From positions 372,001 to 436,000 of the forward strand of contig NZ_QEKI01000002.1 in the NCBI RefSeq assembly GCF_003096355.1: a DNA stretch of 64,000 bases, written 5' to 3'. This stretch comes from Pontibacter virosus. GTDB lineage: Bacteria > Bacteroidota > Bacteroidia > Cytophagales > Hymenobacteraceae. Positions 26,046 to 35,655 of this stretch are shown here, piece after piece. How positions within the stretch are numbered: position 1 is the first letter of the stretch; every line of letters starts with the position of its first letter. The notes beneath the pieces were generated by a model. It ran no database searches. It was given only the letters and a program-made list of their open reading frames with translations, and was not told the origin of the DNA. A program made the position numbers and the translations under genes.

Positions 26046-28157
26046 ATGCTATCCTTGACAACCAGATTAAAAATATTTCTTTCTGTACTGGCCGTAATCT
26101 TACTAACGGGCTCTTTTATCCTGTACAGCAAAAACAATACACCCGCCGGCAAAAACGAAATACTCATCAAAGCCCTGATGCAGGGTCTGAGCACGATGCA
26201 CTACAAGCCGGAGAAGGTAGATGATAATTTTTCTAAAAAAGCCTTTAAGCTATACTTGGACCGCCTCGACTTCAATAAGAAATTTCTCTTAGAGTCAGAC
26301 GTAGCCATGCTGCGCAAGTACGAAACGCAGTTGGACGACCAGTTACGTGCGGGCTCGTTTGAGTTTTTCGACATTTCGGCTGACTTGATCGAGAAGCGCA
26401 CAAAAGAATCTGAGGCCTTTTACAAAGAGATCCTGTCGAAGCCATTCGATTTCTCTAAAGAGGAGAGCATTGAGCTGGACGGCAAGAAATTGAAATTCGC
26501 CAAAGACAAAAACGAGCTGAAGGAAGCCTGGAGAAAGCAGCTGAAGTACCAGACGCTGGTGCGCCTGGCTGATATGCAGAAGCAGCAGGAAAAAGCCACA
26601 GCCAGCGCAGCTAGTAAGGAAACGACCAAAACCATGGAGCAGATGGAAGCCGAAGCCCGTGAAAAGGTGATGACGGCCTACAACGAGCTCTACAAGCGCC
26701 TGGACCAGGTGACCCGTGACGATCGCCGTTCTACTTACATCAACGCGGTGGCCAACGTATACGATCCGCACACCGGTTACTTCCCTCCTAAAGCCAAGAA
26801 GGACTTCGATATTGAGTTCACAGGCCGACTGGAAGGTATAGGTGCCTCATTGCAGGAAAAAGACGGACAGATCAAAGTGATGGAAATTGTGCCGGGCAGC
26901 CCATCGTACATGCAGGGCGACCTTAAACCAGGTGATGCGATCCAGAAAGTAGCCCAGGGCAGTGGTGATGCAGTGCTGGTAGAAGGTATGCGCTTGGACG
27001 ATGCCATTCAGCTTATCCGTGGTAAAAAAGGAACCGAAGTACGCCTGACCGTGCGTAAACCAGATGGTAGCACACGCATTATCCCGATTGTACGCGATGT
27101 AATCGTGTTTGAAGAAACGTACGCACAGAGTGCGATGATTGATGAAAAGCAGAAGATTGGGTACATCAAGCTTCCTGGTTTCTATGCCGACTTTGAGCGC
27201 AACGGTGGTCGCAACAGTGGCGAAGACGTGAAAGCCGAGGTTGAGAAATTGAAAGCTGCCGGCATGCAAGGACTGGTACTGGACCTGCGCAACAACGGGG
27301 GTGGTTCACTCGCCGATGCTGTTGAGATGGCCGGCCTGTTCATCGACCAGGGCCCGATTGTACAAATCCGTACGTCTTCTGGCAAGACTGTCGTGCTTGA
27401 TGACCGCGACCCGGAGGTACAGTATACCGGTCCATTGGTGATCATGGTAAACTCAAACAGTGCCTCTGCTTCTGAAATTTTGGCGGCAGCCATGCAGGAT
27501 TATAAGCGTGCTGTAATTGTAGGGACCCCGACTTTCGGTAAAGGCACGGTGCAGCAGTTCGTTGAAATTGACGAAGCCCTGCCATCACAGTTTGACCCAT
27601 ACAAGCCATTTGGGGCACTTAAACTCACTATTCAGAAGTTCTACCGCATCAATGGCGGCACAACACAGTTGCGTGGCGTAACTCCTGACGTGATTCTGCC
27701 GGACGCCTACAGCTACCTGGAGTTCGGTGAAAAAGAGCAGGAATATGCCTTGCCATTCGACGAGATCTCGCCAGCCCGTTACAAGCCCTGGACACGTTCT
27801 AAGCTGAACATTCCGGCGATACAGACTAGCAGCAAGAATCGTACTGCTGGCAATGAGAGTTTCAAAGTAATACAGCAGAGCGGCGAAAGACTGAAAAAGC
27901 AGGTGGACATCACATCCCGTTCCCTGAGTCTGAAGAAGTACATGGAAGAAGAGAGAAAGAGCGAAGTGGCTAACAAGCAACTCGAAGACGCTCAGAAAAA
28001 CATTCCGGTGCTGAATGTATCGCGACTGAAAACTGATTTGCAGACCATAGCGGGAGACACTGCTAAAATGGCCCGCAACAAAGACTTTATGAAGTCGCTG
28101 CAGAAAGACGTGTATGTAGAGGAAGCAGTAGCGATTATTAAAAACGACATCAAGTAA
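26046..28157 (+). CDS. prc: Carboxy-terminal (tail-specific) periplasmic protease, S41
   Basis: This 703-aa protein is the long Tsp/Prc form. An N-terminal anchor or signal (residues about 10-27) is followed by an N-terminal helical Prc domain, a PDZ domain near 255-340 (LEGIGASLQEKDGQIKVMEI), and the S41 catalytic core with the Ser-Lys dyad Ser474 (NSNSASASEI) and Lys499 (TFGKGTVQQ), 25 residues apart as in E. coli Prc. A C-terminal helical domain ends it. It degrades or trims periplasmic proteins and helps control peptidoglycan hydrolases. It has its own promoter box and terminator. Confidence 0.95.
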   Translation: MLSLTTRLKIFLSVLAVILLTGSFILYSKNNTPAGKNEILIKALMQGLSTMHYKPEKVDDNFSKKAFKLYLDRLDFNKKFLLESDVAMLRKYETQLDDQLRAGSFEFFDISADLIEKRTKESEAFYKEILSKPFDFSKEESIELDGKKLKFAKDKNELKEAWRKQLKYQTLVRLADMQKQQEKATASAASKETTKTMEQMEAEAREKVMTAYNELYKRLDQVTRDDRRSTYINAVANVYDPHTGYFPPKAKKDFDIEFTGRLEGIGASLQEKDGQIKVMEIVPGSPSYMQGDLKPGDAIQKVAQGSGDAVLVEGMRLDDAIQLIRGKKGTEVRLTVRKPDGSTRIIPIVRDVIVFEETYAQSAMIDEKQKIGYIKLPGFYADFERNGGRNSGEDVKAEVEKLKAAGMQGLVLDLRNNGGGSLADAVEMAGLFIDQGPIVQIRTSSGKTVVLDDRDPEVQYTGPLVIMVNSNSASASEILAAAMQDYKRAVIVGTPTFGKGTVQQFVEIDEALPSQFDPYKPFGALKLTIQKFYRINGGTTQLRGVTPDVILPDAYSYLEFGEKEQEYALPFDEISPARYKPWTRSKLNIPAIQTSSKNRTAGNESFKVIQQSGERLKKQVDITSRSLSLKKYMEEERKSEVANKQLEDAQKNIPVLNVSRLKTDLQTIAGDTAKMARNKDFMKSLQKDVYVEEAVAIIKNDIK

Positions 28158-28181
28158 TTGCCCACAATTGGCAATAAGCAG

Positions 28182-28213
28182 AAAGCCGGCTATGTAGATA
28201 GCCGGCTTTTTTT
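28182..28213 (+). terminator. Intrinsic terminator after prc
   Basis: AAAGCCGGCTAT (28182-28193) and ATAGCCGGCTTT pair perfectly around GTAG, followed by TTTTTT. Confidence 0.92.
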
Positions 28214-28247
28214 TATTTTGCAGCTTAGCCTTACCCAAACCCTATTC

Positions 28248-29987
28248 ATGAAACACTTCAACCTGATCCAGGGCTTCCGATCGAAGCGCTATAACTTGTC
28301 TTGTGTGGTAGCTGTGCTCCTCGTCTTTTCAAGCTGTGCTCCCCGCCCACAAACCCAGCCTGAGGCCGGAAAGCAAGGCGTTGTAGCCGACAAGGCCATG
28401 GTGGTATCTGCTCACCCTGATGCTTCTAGCATTGGCTTAGAGATTTTGCGTAAAGGCGGCAATGCCTACGACGCGGCCATTGCCACACAATTTGCCCTGG
28501 CGGTTTGTTATCCTGTGGCCGGCAACATCGGTGGTGGAGGCTTTTTGGTATACCGGCATCATACCGGCGAAACCGGTGCGCTTGACTTCAGAGAGAAAGC
28601 CCCGGCAGCCGCACACCGCGACATGTACCTCGACTCACTAGGCAACGTTATACCTGACCTGAGTCTGCTCGGCCACCTGGCAGCAGGCGTACCTGGCTCT
28701 GTTGACGGCATGATTAAGTTGCACGAAAAACTTGGTTCTCTGCCTTTCGCCGAACTGGTGCAGCCCTCTATCGACCTGGCCCGACGCGGTGTGGTGCTGA
28801 CTGCGCGCGAAGCCCGTATGCTGAACAATGCCCAGGAAGAAATGATCAGGTATAACAAGCATACCCCATACCTTACCCGTCAGCAGGCCTGGCAGCCCGG
28901 TGACACGCTTTATCACCTGGACTTGGCTCGTACCTTGGAACGCATCCGCGACAAAGGACGTGATGGCTTCTACGCCGGCGAGACAGCTGACCTGATTGTG
29001 AAAGAAATGCAACGTGGCGGCGGCCTGGTTTCGCACCAGGACCTGCGTGATTACAATGCCGTGTGGCGCACGCCGATTACAGGGCAGTACAAAGATCTGA
29101 AAATTACCTCCATGTCGCCGCCCTCGAGCGGAGGTATAGCCTTAATGCAGTTGCTGACTATGGTAGAGCCCTATGACCTGAAAAGCTTCGGCTGGCAGCA
29201 GCCCCAAACCATCCAGATCATGACGGAGGCCAAGCGCCGCGTATACGCCGACCGTGCCACCTACCTCGGCGACCCGGACTTCTACAAAGTGCCAAGCAGC
29301 GGCCTGCTGGACCGTAGCTATCTGCAGGAGCGTATGAAGAACGTGAGCCTGGAGCGTGCCACGCCATCATCCGAAGTAAAAGCAGGAGTATTACCCGTGT
29401 ACGAATCAGACCAAACAACCCACTTCAGTATCGTGGACCAGTTCGGCAATGCCGCTTCCATCACCACGACCATCAACGGAGGCTATGGCTCCATGGTAGT
29501 AGTGGAAGGCGCTGGTTTCCTGCTCAACAACGAAATGGACGATTTCAGCGCGAAACCTGGTGTACCGAATATGTTCGGCCTGATTGGAGGCGAAGCAAAC
29601 TCCGTACAGCCCGGTAAACGCATGCTCAGCGCCATGACACCGACTATCCTGGAGAAAGACGGCAAGCTCTTCATGGTAGTAGGAACCCCGGGCGGATCTA
29701 CCATCATCACCTCTGTTTTCCAGACGATTCTGAACGTAGTGGAGCACGGTATGACCATGCAGGAAGCCGTGGCCGCTCCCCGCTTCCACCACCAGTGGCT
29801 GCCTGACGAGATTCAACACGAACCGGATGCTATTTCGCCAGAGGTAAGAACTGCGCTGGAAAGCAAAGGCTACAAGCTGAAGCAACGAAACAAGTACGGC
29901 GCTGTGGAAGGTATACTGGTGCTACCCAACGGCAAACTGGAGGGCGGTGCTGACCCTCGCGGTGACGATACAGCAGTTGGCTTCTAG
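28248..29987 (+). CDS. ggt: Gamma-glutamyltranspeptidase lipoprotein
   Basis: This 579-aa Ntn-hydrolase cleaves the gamma-glutamyl bond of glutathione-like peptides outside the inner membrane. A lipoprotein signal ends in VFSSC. The large chain begins with [20 protein letters not shown] and carries the substrate Arg in ALDFREKAP. Autoprocessing occurs before Thr390 in [14 protein letters not shown], and the small chain ends with the [14 protein letters not shown] oxyanion region. The ATG at 28248 is preferred over a TTG at 28158, because the longer leader contains the prc terminator. Confidence 0.94.
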   Translation: MKHFNLIQGFRSKRYNLSCVVAVLLVFSSCAPRPQTQPEAGKQGVVADKAMVVSAHPDASSIGLEILRKGGNAYDAAIATQFALAVCYPVAGNIGGGGFLVYRHHTGETGALDFREKAPAAAHRDMYLDSLGNVIPDLSLLGHLAAGVPGSVDGMIKLHEKLGSLPFAELVQPSIDLARRGVVLTAREARMLNNAQEEMIRYNKHTPYLTRQQAWQPGDTLYHLDLARTLERIRDKGRDGFYAGETADLIVKEMQRGGGLVSHQDLRDYNAVWRTPITGQYKDLKITSMSPPSSGGIALMQLLTMVEPYDLKSFGWQQPQTIQIMTEAKRRVYADRATYLGDPDFYKVPSSGLLDRSYLQERMKNVSLERATPSSEVKAGVLPVYESDQTTHFSIVDQFGNAASITTTINGGYGSMVVVEGAGFLLNNEMDDFSAKPGVPNMFGLIGGEANSVQPGKRMLSAMTPTILEKDGKLFMVVGTPGGSTIITSVFQTILNVVEHGMTMQEAVAAPRFHHQWLPDEIQHEPDAISPEVRTALESKGYKLKQRNKYGAVEGILVLPNGKLEGGADPRGDDTAVGF

Positions 29988-30049
29988 GCAGGTATAGCCA
30001 ACTGGCTTTTTGACAAAGGTCCATCAATTGCATAAGCCTCAATAACAGG

Positions 30050-30087
30050 GAGAGCCCGCAGGTATAGCATCTGCGGGCTCTCTGTTT
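30050..30087 (+). terminator. Terminator after ggt with a GGTATA-type loop
   Basis: GAGAGCCCGCAG (30050-30061) pairs with CTGCGGGCTCTC (30071-30082), then TGTTTT. The loop reads GTATAGCAT, so the genome-wide GGTATA word spans stem and loop. Confidence 0.85.
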
Positions 30088-30102
30088 TGTGCCGGCTATA
30101 CC

Positions 30103-30489
30103 TTAGCTGTTTTTTCGCTTCTCGATGAATCCGCCAATATACGTAGCCATGGCAGCTATACCTGTGGTGCTCATCAGCCCAAAGACCAGCTTACGCCGAT
30201 TGAGGGTAGCCTTGTCGAACTTCTCCTCTGTCTCGGCGTCAGGTACGGCAGCCTGCAGGAAGGAGCGCAGTGTCTGAGCCAGCAAAAGACCCGTGATGCC
30301 GACTGCCACATGCGCCATGGTTTGGTCACCTTTCTCCAGGTTTTTGCTCAATAGCAGCAGCCCGCTTCCGGCCACCGCAGGTATAAGCGCCGTCTTCGGA
30401 CGCTTCTCGTTCATAAAATAGCTACTCAAGCCTGATCCAATCAGGGTAGCGGCATGCACATTGTTTATGATTTGCGGTTTGTCTGTCAT
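30103..30489 (-). CDS. Small membrane protein of unknown function
   Basis: This 128-aa protein has three or four predicted membrane segments: near residues 12-26, 36-48 (ALIPAVAGSGLLLLS), 60-78 (HVAVGITGLLLAQTL) and 103-120 (GLMSTTGIAAMATYIG). The small-residue helices give a loose TMEM14-like look, which I do not regard as an assignment. A charged loop (DAETEEKFDKATLNRRK) separates the last two helices. It is a single gene, facing ggt convergently, with no informative neighbours. Confidence 0.7.
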   Translation of the reverse strand: MTDKPQIINNVHAATLIGSGLSSYFMNEKRPKTALIPAVAGSGLLLLSKNLEKGDQTMAHVAVGITGLLLAQTLRSFLQAAVPDAETEEKFDKATLNRRKLVFGLMSTTGIAAMATYIGGFIEKRKNS

Positions 30490-30591
30490 AGTGGTTTACA
30501 TTAGTTTGTTTACTTCATACCGATTGCACTACGGCTTGGTTATACCTGTAAGAACGACTCCAGATAGGGAACTGCTATACCTGGGTATAAA

Positions 30592-30626
30592 AAAAGCGGC
30601 CTCCCGTAAGACAGGAGGCCGCTTTT
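30592..30626 (-). terminator. Terminator of the secreted nuclease gene
   Basis: AAAAGCGGCCTCC (30592-30604) and GGAGGCCGCTTTT (30614-30626) pair perfectly. The A-run at the left becomes a U tract on the minus-strand transcript. Confidence 0.88.
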
Positions 30627-30642
30627 ACTGAGTTAATATAAA

Positions 30643-33600
30643 CTAGTTTCTTACCAGTTTAGCTTGGTAGACCTTGCCTTGTACCACTACCTGCACGTAG
30701 TACATGCCGTTACGCAGGTCGGCTACTTTTTCATTCAGCTGCTGTTGCACACTGCTGAGGTTACCGTTTAGTTCGTACATTTTGGTGCCGTTAGCAGAAC
30801 GTAGCTCCAGCGTCATCTCATCCATCACCGATACTTCTACTGGCAACGAGATGTTCACCACAGGGCCCTGCGTTGGGTTCGGATACAGACGGAAAGCCAA
30901 ATTTTGACCATGGGCTATACCTGCCGGGAAGTCGTTGTCGCGGATAGACAAGGTGAATTGACGGGCTGCAGCATCCATGCCCAAGTCAGTTGTCACGCCG
31001 TTGATGAAGAAAGTCACATGCTCCGTCGGCTCTGTCAGCTTGTCGTCTGCGATGCTCACGTCGAATGTGGCTGATGTAGCATAAGCGGGCACCTCAACAG
31101 CGATCACGTTGCTGGCAGCTACCGGGGCCGTTGTGTAATCCACGGCGGTGGCAGTGGCGCCGTCCTTCACCGTCAGGTATACGGTATGGGCTTTTGGTTG
31201 CGCGGCAGAGATGCTCATGTTCACAGCTACCAGTGCATCGCCCTCAGTGGCAGTCAGTGTGGGTGCTGAGAAAGCAACCGCTGGCGTAGCGCTGAAGCTG
31301 AAGCGGGCCGATACTGGCACGTGGTCAGATGTGGTATTTCTGTAGCTTGGGATCAGGCTGAGCAATTGGTTTTCAATTGCAACAGATTCCTCGATGTACT
31401 CATCCACCAGTGACTTGGACACGATGATGTGGTCCAGGAAGCTCTGGAAAGAACCTCCAGCGTAGGTATAGCCACCTGCTACACTGAGGTCATAAGTCAG
31501 TGCTTTGTAATTTTCATCCTGCACAAAGGGGTTCAGGGTAGAAGGCAGACCGTTTACTACAGAGATGTCTACATCGTCGTTCATGTCACCCAGCATCACC
31601 AGGTTCACGTTCGGATACTGTGCCGCCAGGCTGTCCTTGAGCACCTGCACGTCGTACTTGCGCTGGTTGTATGGCGTCACGTTGGTGCCGGAGTTGGCTC
31701 TGGTGTGGAGGTTCACCACATAGATTTGCTGCGTCACGCCGTTTACGGTGGCTTCCAGTTCCACCATCAGAGGCAAGCGACCGCTGGCCCAAAAGCTAGT
31801 CTGGGCAGCAGGATAGTCTGGCAAAGTAGCTGTACCGGCTAGCACATCCTGATACAGTTTGTGAAGCAGTACTTTCTGGCTCTTCACTTTTACCACGTCC
31901 TTCTTGTAGGCAACATAAAGCTTTTGTGGCACCAGGTTTCGGCTTGGGTCCCATGAATACGAATGCACATCAGAGCGAACGAAGTCGTATGCTGGCAACT
32001 CAGCCATTAGGCTAGCCATAGCTTCATCATTTGCAATTTCCTGGAAGGCAACGATGTCAGCATCCAGTGTCTGTAGCGCTTTTTTGGCATTAGCAAACTG
32101 CAATTCCTCGTTGTCAGGACCAAGTTCTGAACCTCTATCGTCTTTGTCAGCACCAAACCACTCCAGGTTCCAGGACACGATGTCCAGGGTGCTGCTCTTT
32201 GGAAGTGAAGAACCGGTCATGGTTCCTTTTACAGCAGTAAAATCACCGCTTGTGTATGTGATACTGCCTGATGACTTCAACTTGATGCTTTCTGGCTTAA
32301 AGCGAACATATACCGTGTTAGAAACGCTCGCTTCGGCAGCGGTATAAACCAGTGAAGAAGCATAGGTCTGGTCATTCTTCGAAAGCTCGAAATCAGTTCC
32401 CACTGACAAGGCCATACCTTGCGGAAAGCCTGCAGCAGAGAAGTTGAAGGTATGTGGAGCAGAAGCATTTGGCACTTCCACCACTCCGAAATCTACATTA
32501 AAATCACTTGTTGCAAGCAATTGGTCGACGTTCTCCACTGCAAAATCATCCAGGGTCCAACGGGCGGCTCTGTCTGTCTCAGCTTCTGAAGCATACACAA
32601 ACGCCACATGCACAGCAGCACCTTTGTAGGCAGTGAGGTTCACAACCGACTGCTTCCATACATCAGAAGCCTCAGCAGGAAAATCACCGTTCAGCTCTGT
32701 CCAGGTGGCAGTGGCAGGCGCGCTGCTGCCGTCGTAGTTCGTCGACACCATCAATTTCAGACCAGGGCCCTGGAAGGCGGTTCTGGTCCAGAAAGAAAGA
32801 GCGGCGATGTTGAAATCAGACAAATCCAGTGCAGGAGAAATCACCCAGTCTTCGTTGTCGAGGGCGCCGCCGGCATAGCCGTTAATTTGCACGCCGTTGT
32901 TGCGCGGGCTCTCGGCCGTCTCTCTGCCAAACGTAGTACAGGCCCATACCTGGTCACCAGTTACGCTATAGGCTTTCCAGCCGCCCGGCAATGTGGTGCC
33001 GCAATTGTTGAAGTCCTGCACAAATGGGCTAACCGCATTGGCTGTCAGCTCGGTTACAACAGTAGCTATACCTTGGCCACTATGCGAAATCGACCCTGAC
33101 AAAGTACCTGTTGTAGCTGACCTCACCTGCACAAATACAGTAGGGTTAGCGGCCATCTCCTCAGCAGAGAAAGAAATGCTGGTAGTGAAACCAGAAGTCG
33201 TCAGTTTTGAAACAGTGAAGCCTCCCGTGGCAGTCAATTGCACGTTTCCCATTATGTTTGCGCTTGCCAGGGTATAAGAAGAAACGCTGGCTTGGTTTAA
33301 CACTACATCGCCAAAGGCAAGGGTAGCAGGAGCTAGCACGATTGGGTTCTTGCTGTCACTCAGGCTAGTTACTGCTATGTTATCGATGGCGAAGCCTGGT
33401 CTGGAGCCGCCGCCGCTGATCTGGCGTGTAGCCCAGCGCAACTGCACCACTTCCTGGTTTTCAGCTGCCTCTGGCAGGGTTACGGTAAAGGACTCTACCT
33501 TCTGAGGCTCGGTATTACCGCTCGTGGCCCACTTTTCTGTGTTGTTCTGGTATCCTGTACCTTCAACGTTGATGAAATCGCCGCTTGTACCAACGCGGTA

Positions 33601-34050
33601 CTGCAGCACGATTTCGTTGATACGGGTGTTGCTTCCGCCGTCATAGGGGTTGCGCAGCGTCATCATATCAAAAGCCACATTGACAGCTTGCTTTTGCAGC
33701 GTACTGATGGCAAAGGCTATGCTCAGGTCTACGGAACCGCTGTTCAGCAAACCTATCTTGCCATTGTAGTTGTGAATCGCACCATTGGTAGTAGTGGATG
33801 TGCTGCTAGCCAACATGGCTCTGTCGGCAGTAGCCGGAGTGGTTCGGAAGTTTGCTCCAGGACTAGTAGATAGCAACCACCCCTGCCAGCCTTCCGGATA
33901 TTCGGTAGAACTGTGTGGCAGGTCGTTGAAGTCCTGGGAATAAGGCAGCGGCTGCGGCTGCGGATTGGTCTGCGCTAAGGCTTCGCCGCCAGCCAAAAAG
34001 GCACAGCAGACCAGCACAAAAGCAGAGGCTTTGTGTAGATGTTTAAACAT
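30643..34050 (-). CDS. Secreted multidomain endonuclease/exonuclease/phosphatase-fold protein (T9SS cargo)
   Basis: This 1135-aa exported protein opens with a signal peptide (SAFVLVCCAFLAGGEALA). Residues about 35-230 and 345-510 look like two jelly-roll 'choice-of-anchor' domains (QPLPYSQDFNDLP, FVQDFNNCGTTLPGGW) with Ig-like linkers. About 615-915 is an EEP nuclease domain with SWNLEWFG, FQEIAND, VVNLHTRANS, LGDMNDD and the final TSDHVPVSARF, which are the metal and catalytic sites of DNase I-like enzymes. A Calx-beta-like domain (TATEGDALVAVNMSIS) follows. The last 80 residues (LAFRLYPNPTQG, KLVRN end) form a type IX sorting tail. Likely role: extracellular nucleic acid degradation. Confidence 0.9.
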   Translation of the reverse strand: MFKHLHKASAFVLVCCAFLAGGEALAQTNPQPQPLPYSQDFNDLPHSSTEYPEGWQGWLLSTSPGANFRTTPATADRAMLASSTSTTTNGAIHNYNGKIGLLNSGSVDLSIAFAISTLQKQAVNVAFDMMTLRNPYDGGSNTRINEIVLQYRVGTSGDFINVEGTGYQNNTEKWATSGNTEPQKVESFTVTLPEAAENQEVVQLRWATRQISGGGSRPGFAIDNIAVTSLSDSKNPIVLAPATLAFGDVVLNQASVSSYTLASANIMGNVQLTATGGFTVSKLTTSGFTTSISFSAEEMAANPTVFVQVRSATTGTLSGSISHSGQGIATVVTELTANAVSPFVQDFNNCGTTLPGGWKAYSVTGDQVWACTTFGRETAESPRNNGVQINGYAGGALDNEDWVISPALDLSDFNIAALSFWTRTAFQGPGLKLMVSTNYDGSSAPATATWTELNGDFPAEASDVWKQSVVNLTAYKGAAVHVAFVYASEAETDRAARWTLDDFAVENVDQLLATSDFNVDFGVVEVPNASAPHTFNFSAAGFPQGMALSVGTDFELSKNDQTYASSLVYTAAEASVSNTVYVRFKPESIKLKSSGSITYTSGDFTAVKGTMTGSSLPKSSTLDIVSWNLEWFGADKDDRGSELGPDNEELQFANAKKALQTLDADIVAFQEIANDEAMASLMAELPAYDFVRSDVHSYSWDPSRNLVPQKLYVAYKKDVVKVKSQKVLLHKLYQDVLAGTATLPDYPAAQTSFWASGRLPLMVELEATVNGVTQQIYVVNLHTRANSGTNVTPYNQRKYDVQVLKDSLAAQYPNVNLVMLGDMNDDVDISVVNGLPSTLNPFVQDENYKALTYDLSVAGGYTYAGGSFQSFLDHIIVSKSLVDEYIEESVAIENQLLSLIPSYRNTTSDHVPVSARFSFSATPAVAFSAPTLTATEGDALVAVNMSISAAQPKAHTVYLTVKDGATATAVDYTTAPVAASNVIAVEVPAYATSATFDVSIADDKLTEPTEHVTFFINGVTTDLGMDAAARQFTLSIRDNDFPAGIAHGQNLAFRLYPNPTQGPVVNISLPVEVSVMDEMTLELRSANGTKMYELNGNLSSVQQQLNEKVADLRNGMYYVQVVVQGKVYQAKLVRN

Positions 34051-34157
34051 AAATATAAGAGAGATTTGATTTGTGACGTGTACGGAGCACGAAAGTGTAC
34101 TGCACTGACGTGCAATGGGATATGGGCACAGAAAAGCGCATGAGTATCCATCGGTAA

Positions 34158-34185
34158 CAAAGGTAAGCAGACGATTTTAATCCAA
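34158..34185 (-). promoter_or_regulatory. Bacteroidota-type promoter of the secreted nuclease gene
   Basis: On the minus strand TACCTTTG (34158-34165) and TTG (34183-34185) are 17 bases apart, fitting the -7/-33 consensus. The predicted 5' leader is about 100 bases, long enough for post-transcriptional control. Confidence 0.6.
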
Positions 34186-34231
34186 TGTTACCAAATCATC
34201 AATATAATTTCTATCGTATATTTTAGACGTG

Positions 34232-35389
34232 CTATACCTTGCTTAATGCCTGCTCAATGTCCTTGATCAGGTAGTCCGCATCTTCCAGCCCAATGTAGAA
34301 GCGCACTAGATTAAAGTCGAGTTTTCCTTTGTGACTACCGTCGCTATAGTAGGCGGCGGCTGGGTAAATCAGCGATTCGTGTCCACCCCAGGAGGCGGCC
34401 ATCAGGAAGTGCTGCAGGCTGTTGCAGAAGTCCTCTACCCGCTGCATATCGTCTGTTCTGAGCGCAATCGTAAACTGGCCGGTGTTGTTGCGCAGCTGTT
34501 TTTTGGTCAGTTCATACTGTGGGTTGGAGGGCAGAAAAGGATAATAGATCTTTTCGACCTTTTCCTGCTTTTCCATCCAGGCCACTACTTTCCGGGTCGT
34601 TTCTGCTACACGCTCCATCCGCACGGGCAGTGTGCGCAGGCCGCGTATGAGCAGCCAGGCATCGTGCGGCGACAGAATGGCACCCAGCGTCATAAACTCT
34701 CCCTGGAATATCCTGTTGATCATATCGCGACTACCGCAGATGACGCCGCCCATAGTGTCGGAGTGGCCACCGATGTACTTGGTGCAGGAGTGCACGACCA
34801 GATCCACGCCCATCTGCAAGGGGTTCTGGTTGAGCGGGGAGGCAAAGCTGTTGTCGATGATGGTGTTGCAGCCTTGCGCTTTGGCAAGCGCCGCAATGGC
34901 CGTTATGTCCTGCTGCTCAAAGGTAAAAGAGTTCGGGCTCTCCAGGTATAGCAACTTCGTGTTAGGGCGCATGGCCTGGCGGTAGTTCTCCGTGTCGGTA
35001 CCGTCCACCATGGTCACCTCTACGCCAAACCTGGGCAGGAAACGGTTCATCAAAACATTGGTCCAGCCGTAGGGTTTGTCAATGCACACCACATGGTCGC
35101 CCGCTTTGAGTTGCGAAAGCACTGCTGCCGAAACGGCCGCAATTCCGCTCCCAAAGGCAATGGCATGCTCCGCTCCTTCCAGTGCCGCCATCTTTTTCTC
35201 GAACATGGTCACGGTCGGGTTATTGCCGCGGGTATAGAGGTAAGACTCCGCCTCATTCTGGAGCATGCGCCGCATATCGGCTACCGTTTTGCTGGCAAAA
35301 TTGCTGGTCTGCAGGATGGGAGGCGTTACTGCATTAAAATACAGTTCACGGTCTTCGCCCAACTCGTTGAGGATGTAAGATAGCTCCAT
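34232..35389 (-). CDS. PLP-dependent Cys/Met-metabolism enzyme (cystathionine gamma-synthase-like)
   Basis: This 385-aa trans-sulfuration family enzyme has NAVTPPILQTSNF near the N-terminus, YLYTRGNNPTVTMFEKKMAA, the PLP-ring-stacking region, TIIDNSFASPLNQNP with the PLP Asp, and the Schiff-base Lys in VHSCTKYIGGHSDTM. Members act as cystathionine gamma-synthase or lyase or methionine gamma-lyase; sequence alone does not separate these. A GTG at 35410 adds seven residues, but the ATG at 35389 gives the family-typical MELSYILNELGED. No other sulfur genes are adjacent. Confidence 0.9.
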   Translation of the reverse strand: MELSYILNELGEDRELYFNAVTPPILQTSNFASKTVADMRRMLQNEAESYLYTRGNNPTVTMFEKKMAALEGAEHAIAFGSGIAAVSAAVLSQLKAGDHVVCIDKPYGWTNVLMNRFLPRFGVEVTMVDGTDTENYRQAMRPNTKLLYLESPNSFTFEQQDITAIAALAKAQGCNTIIDNSFASPLNQNPLQMGVDLVVHSCTKYIGGHSDTMGGVICGSRDMINRIFQGEFMTLGAILSPHDAWLLIRGLRTLPVRMERVAETTRKVVAWMEKQEKVEKIYYPFLPSNPQYELTKKQLRNNTGQFTIALRTDDMQRVEDFCNSLQHFLMAASWGGHESLIYPAAAYYSDGSHKGKLDFNLVRFYIGLEDADYLIKDIEQALSKV

Positions 35390-35655
35390 GGCATAAGGGT
35401 TTGGTCCCACTCTTGTACTCTTATTTCGAGCTTCGGGTTATTCACGCTTTCTCATGCATTTCCCTCTCTTTTACAGGTATAGGCATGGCCAAAAACTGCC
35501 TCTTGAAGCGGTCTCAACAACAGCATTTTATGAACTTGAAAATAAATTTTCATCAAGTGTGCAATACACTGATTAACAGGCAATTAGAATCATTAAATCT
35601 CTGCAATTTAGTCTAAAATTTGCAACTGTTAGCAAGCTAAAAATGTTGTAAATAC

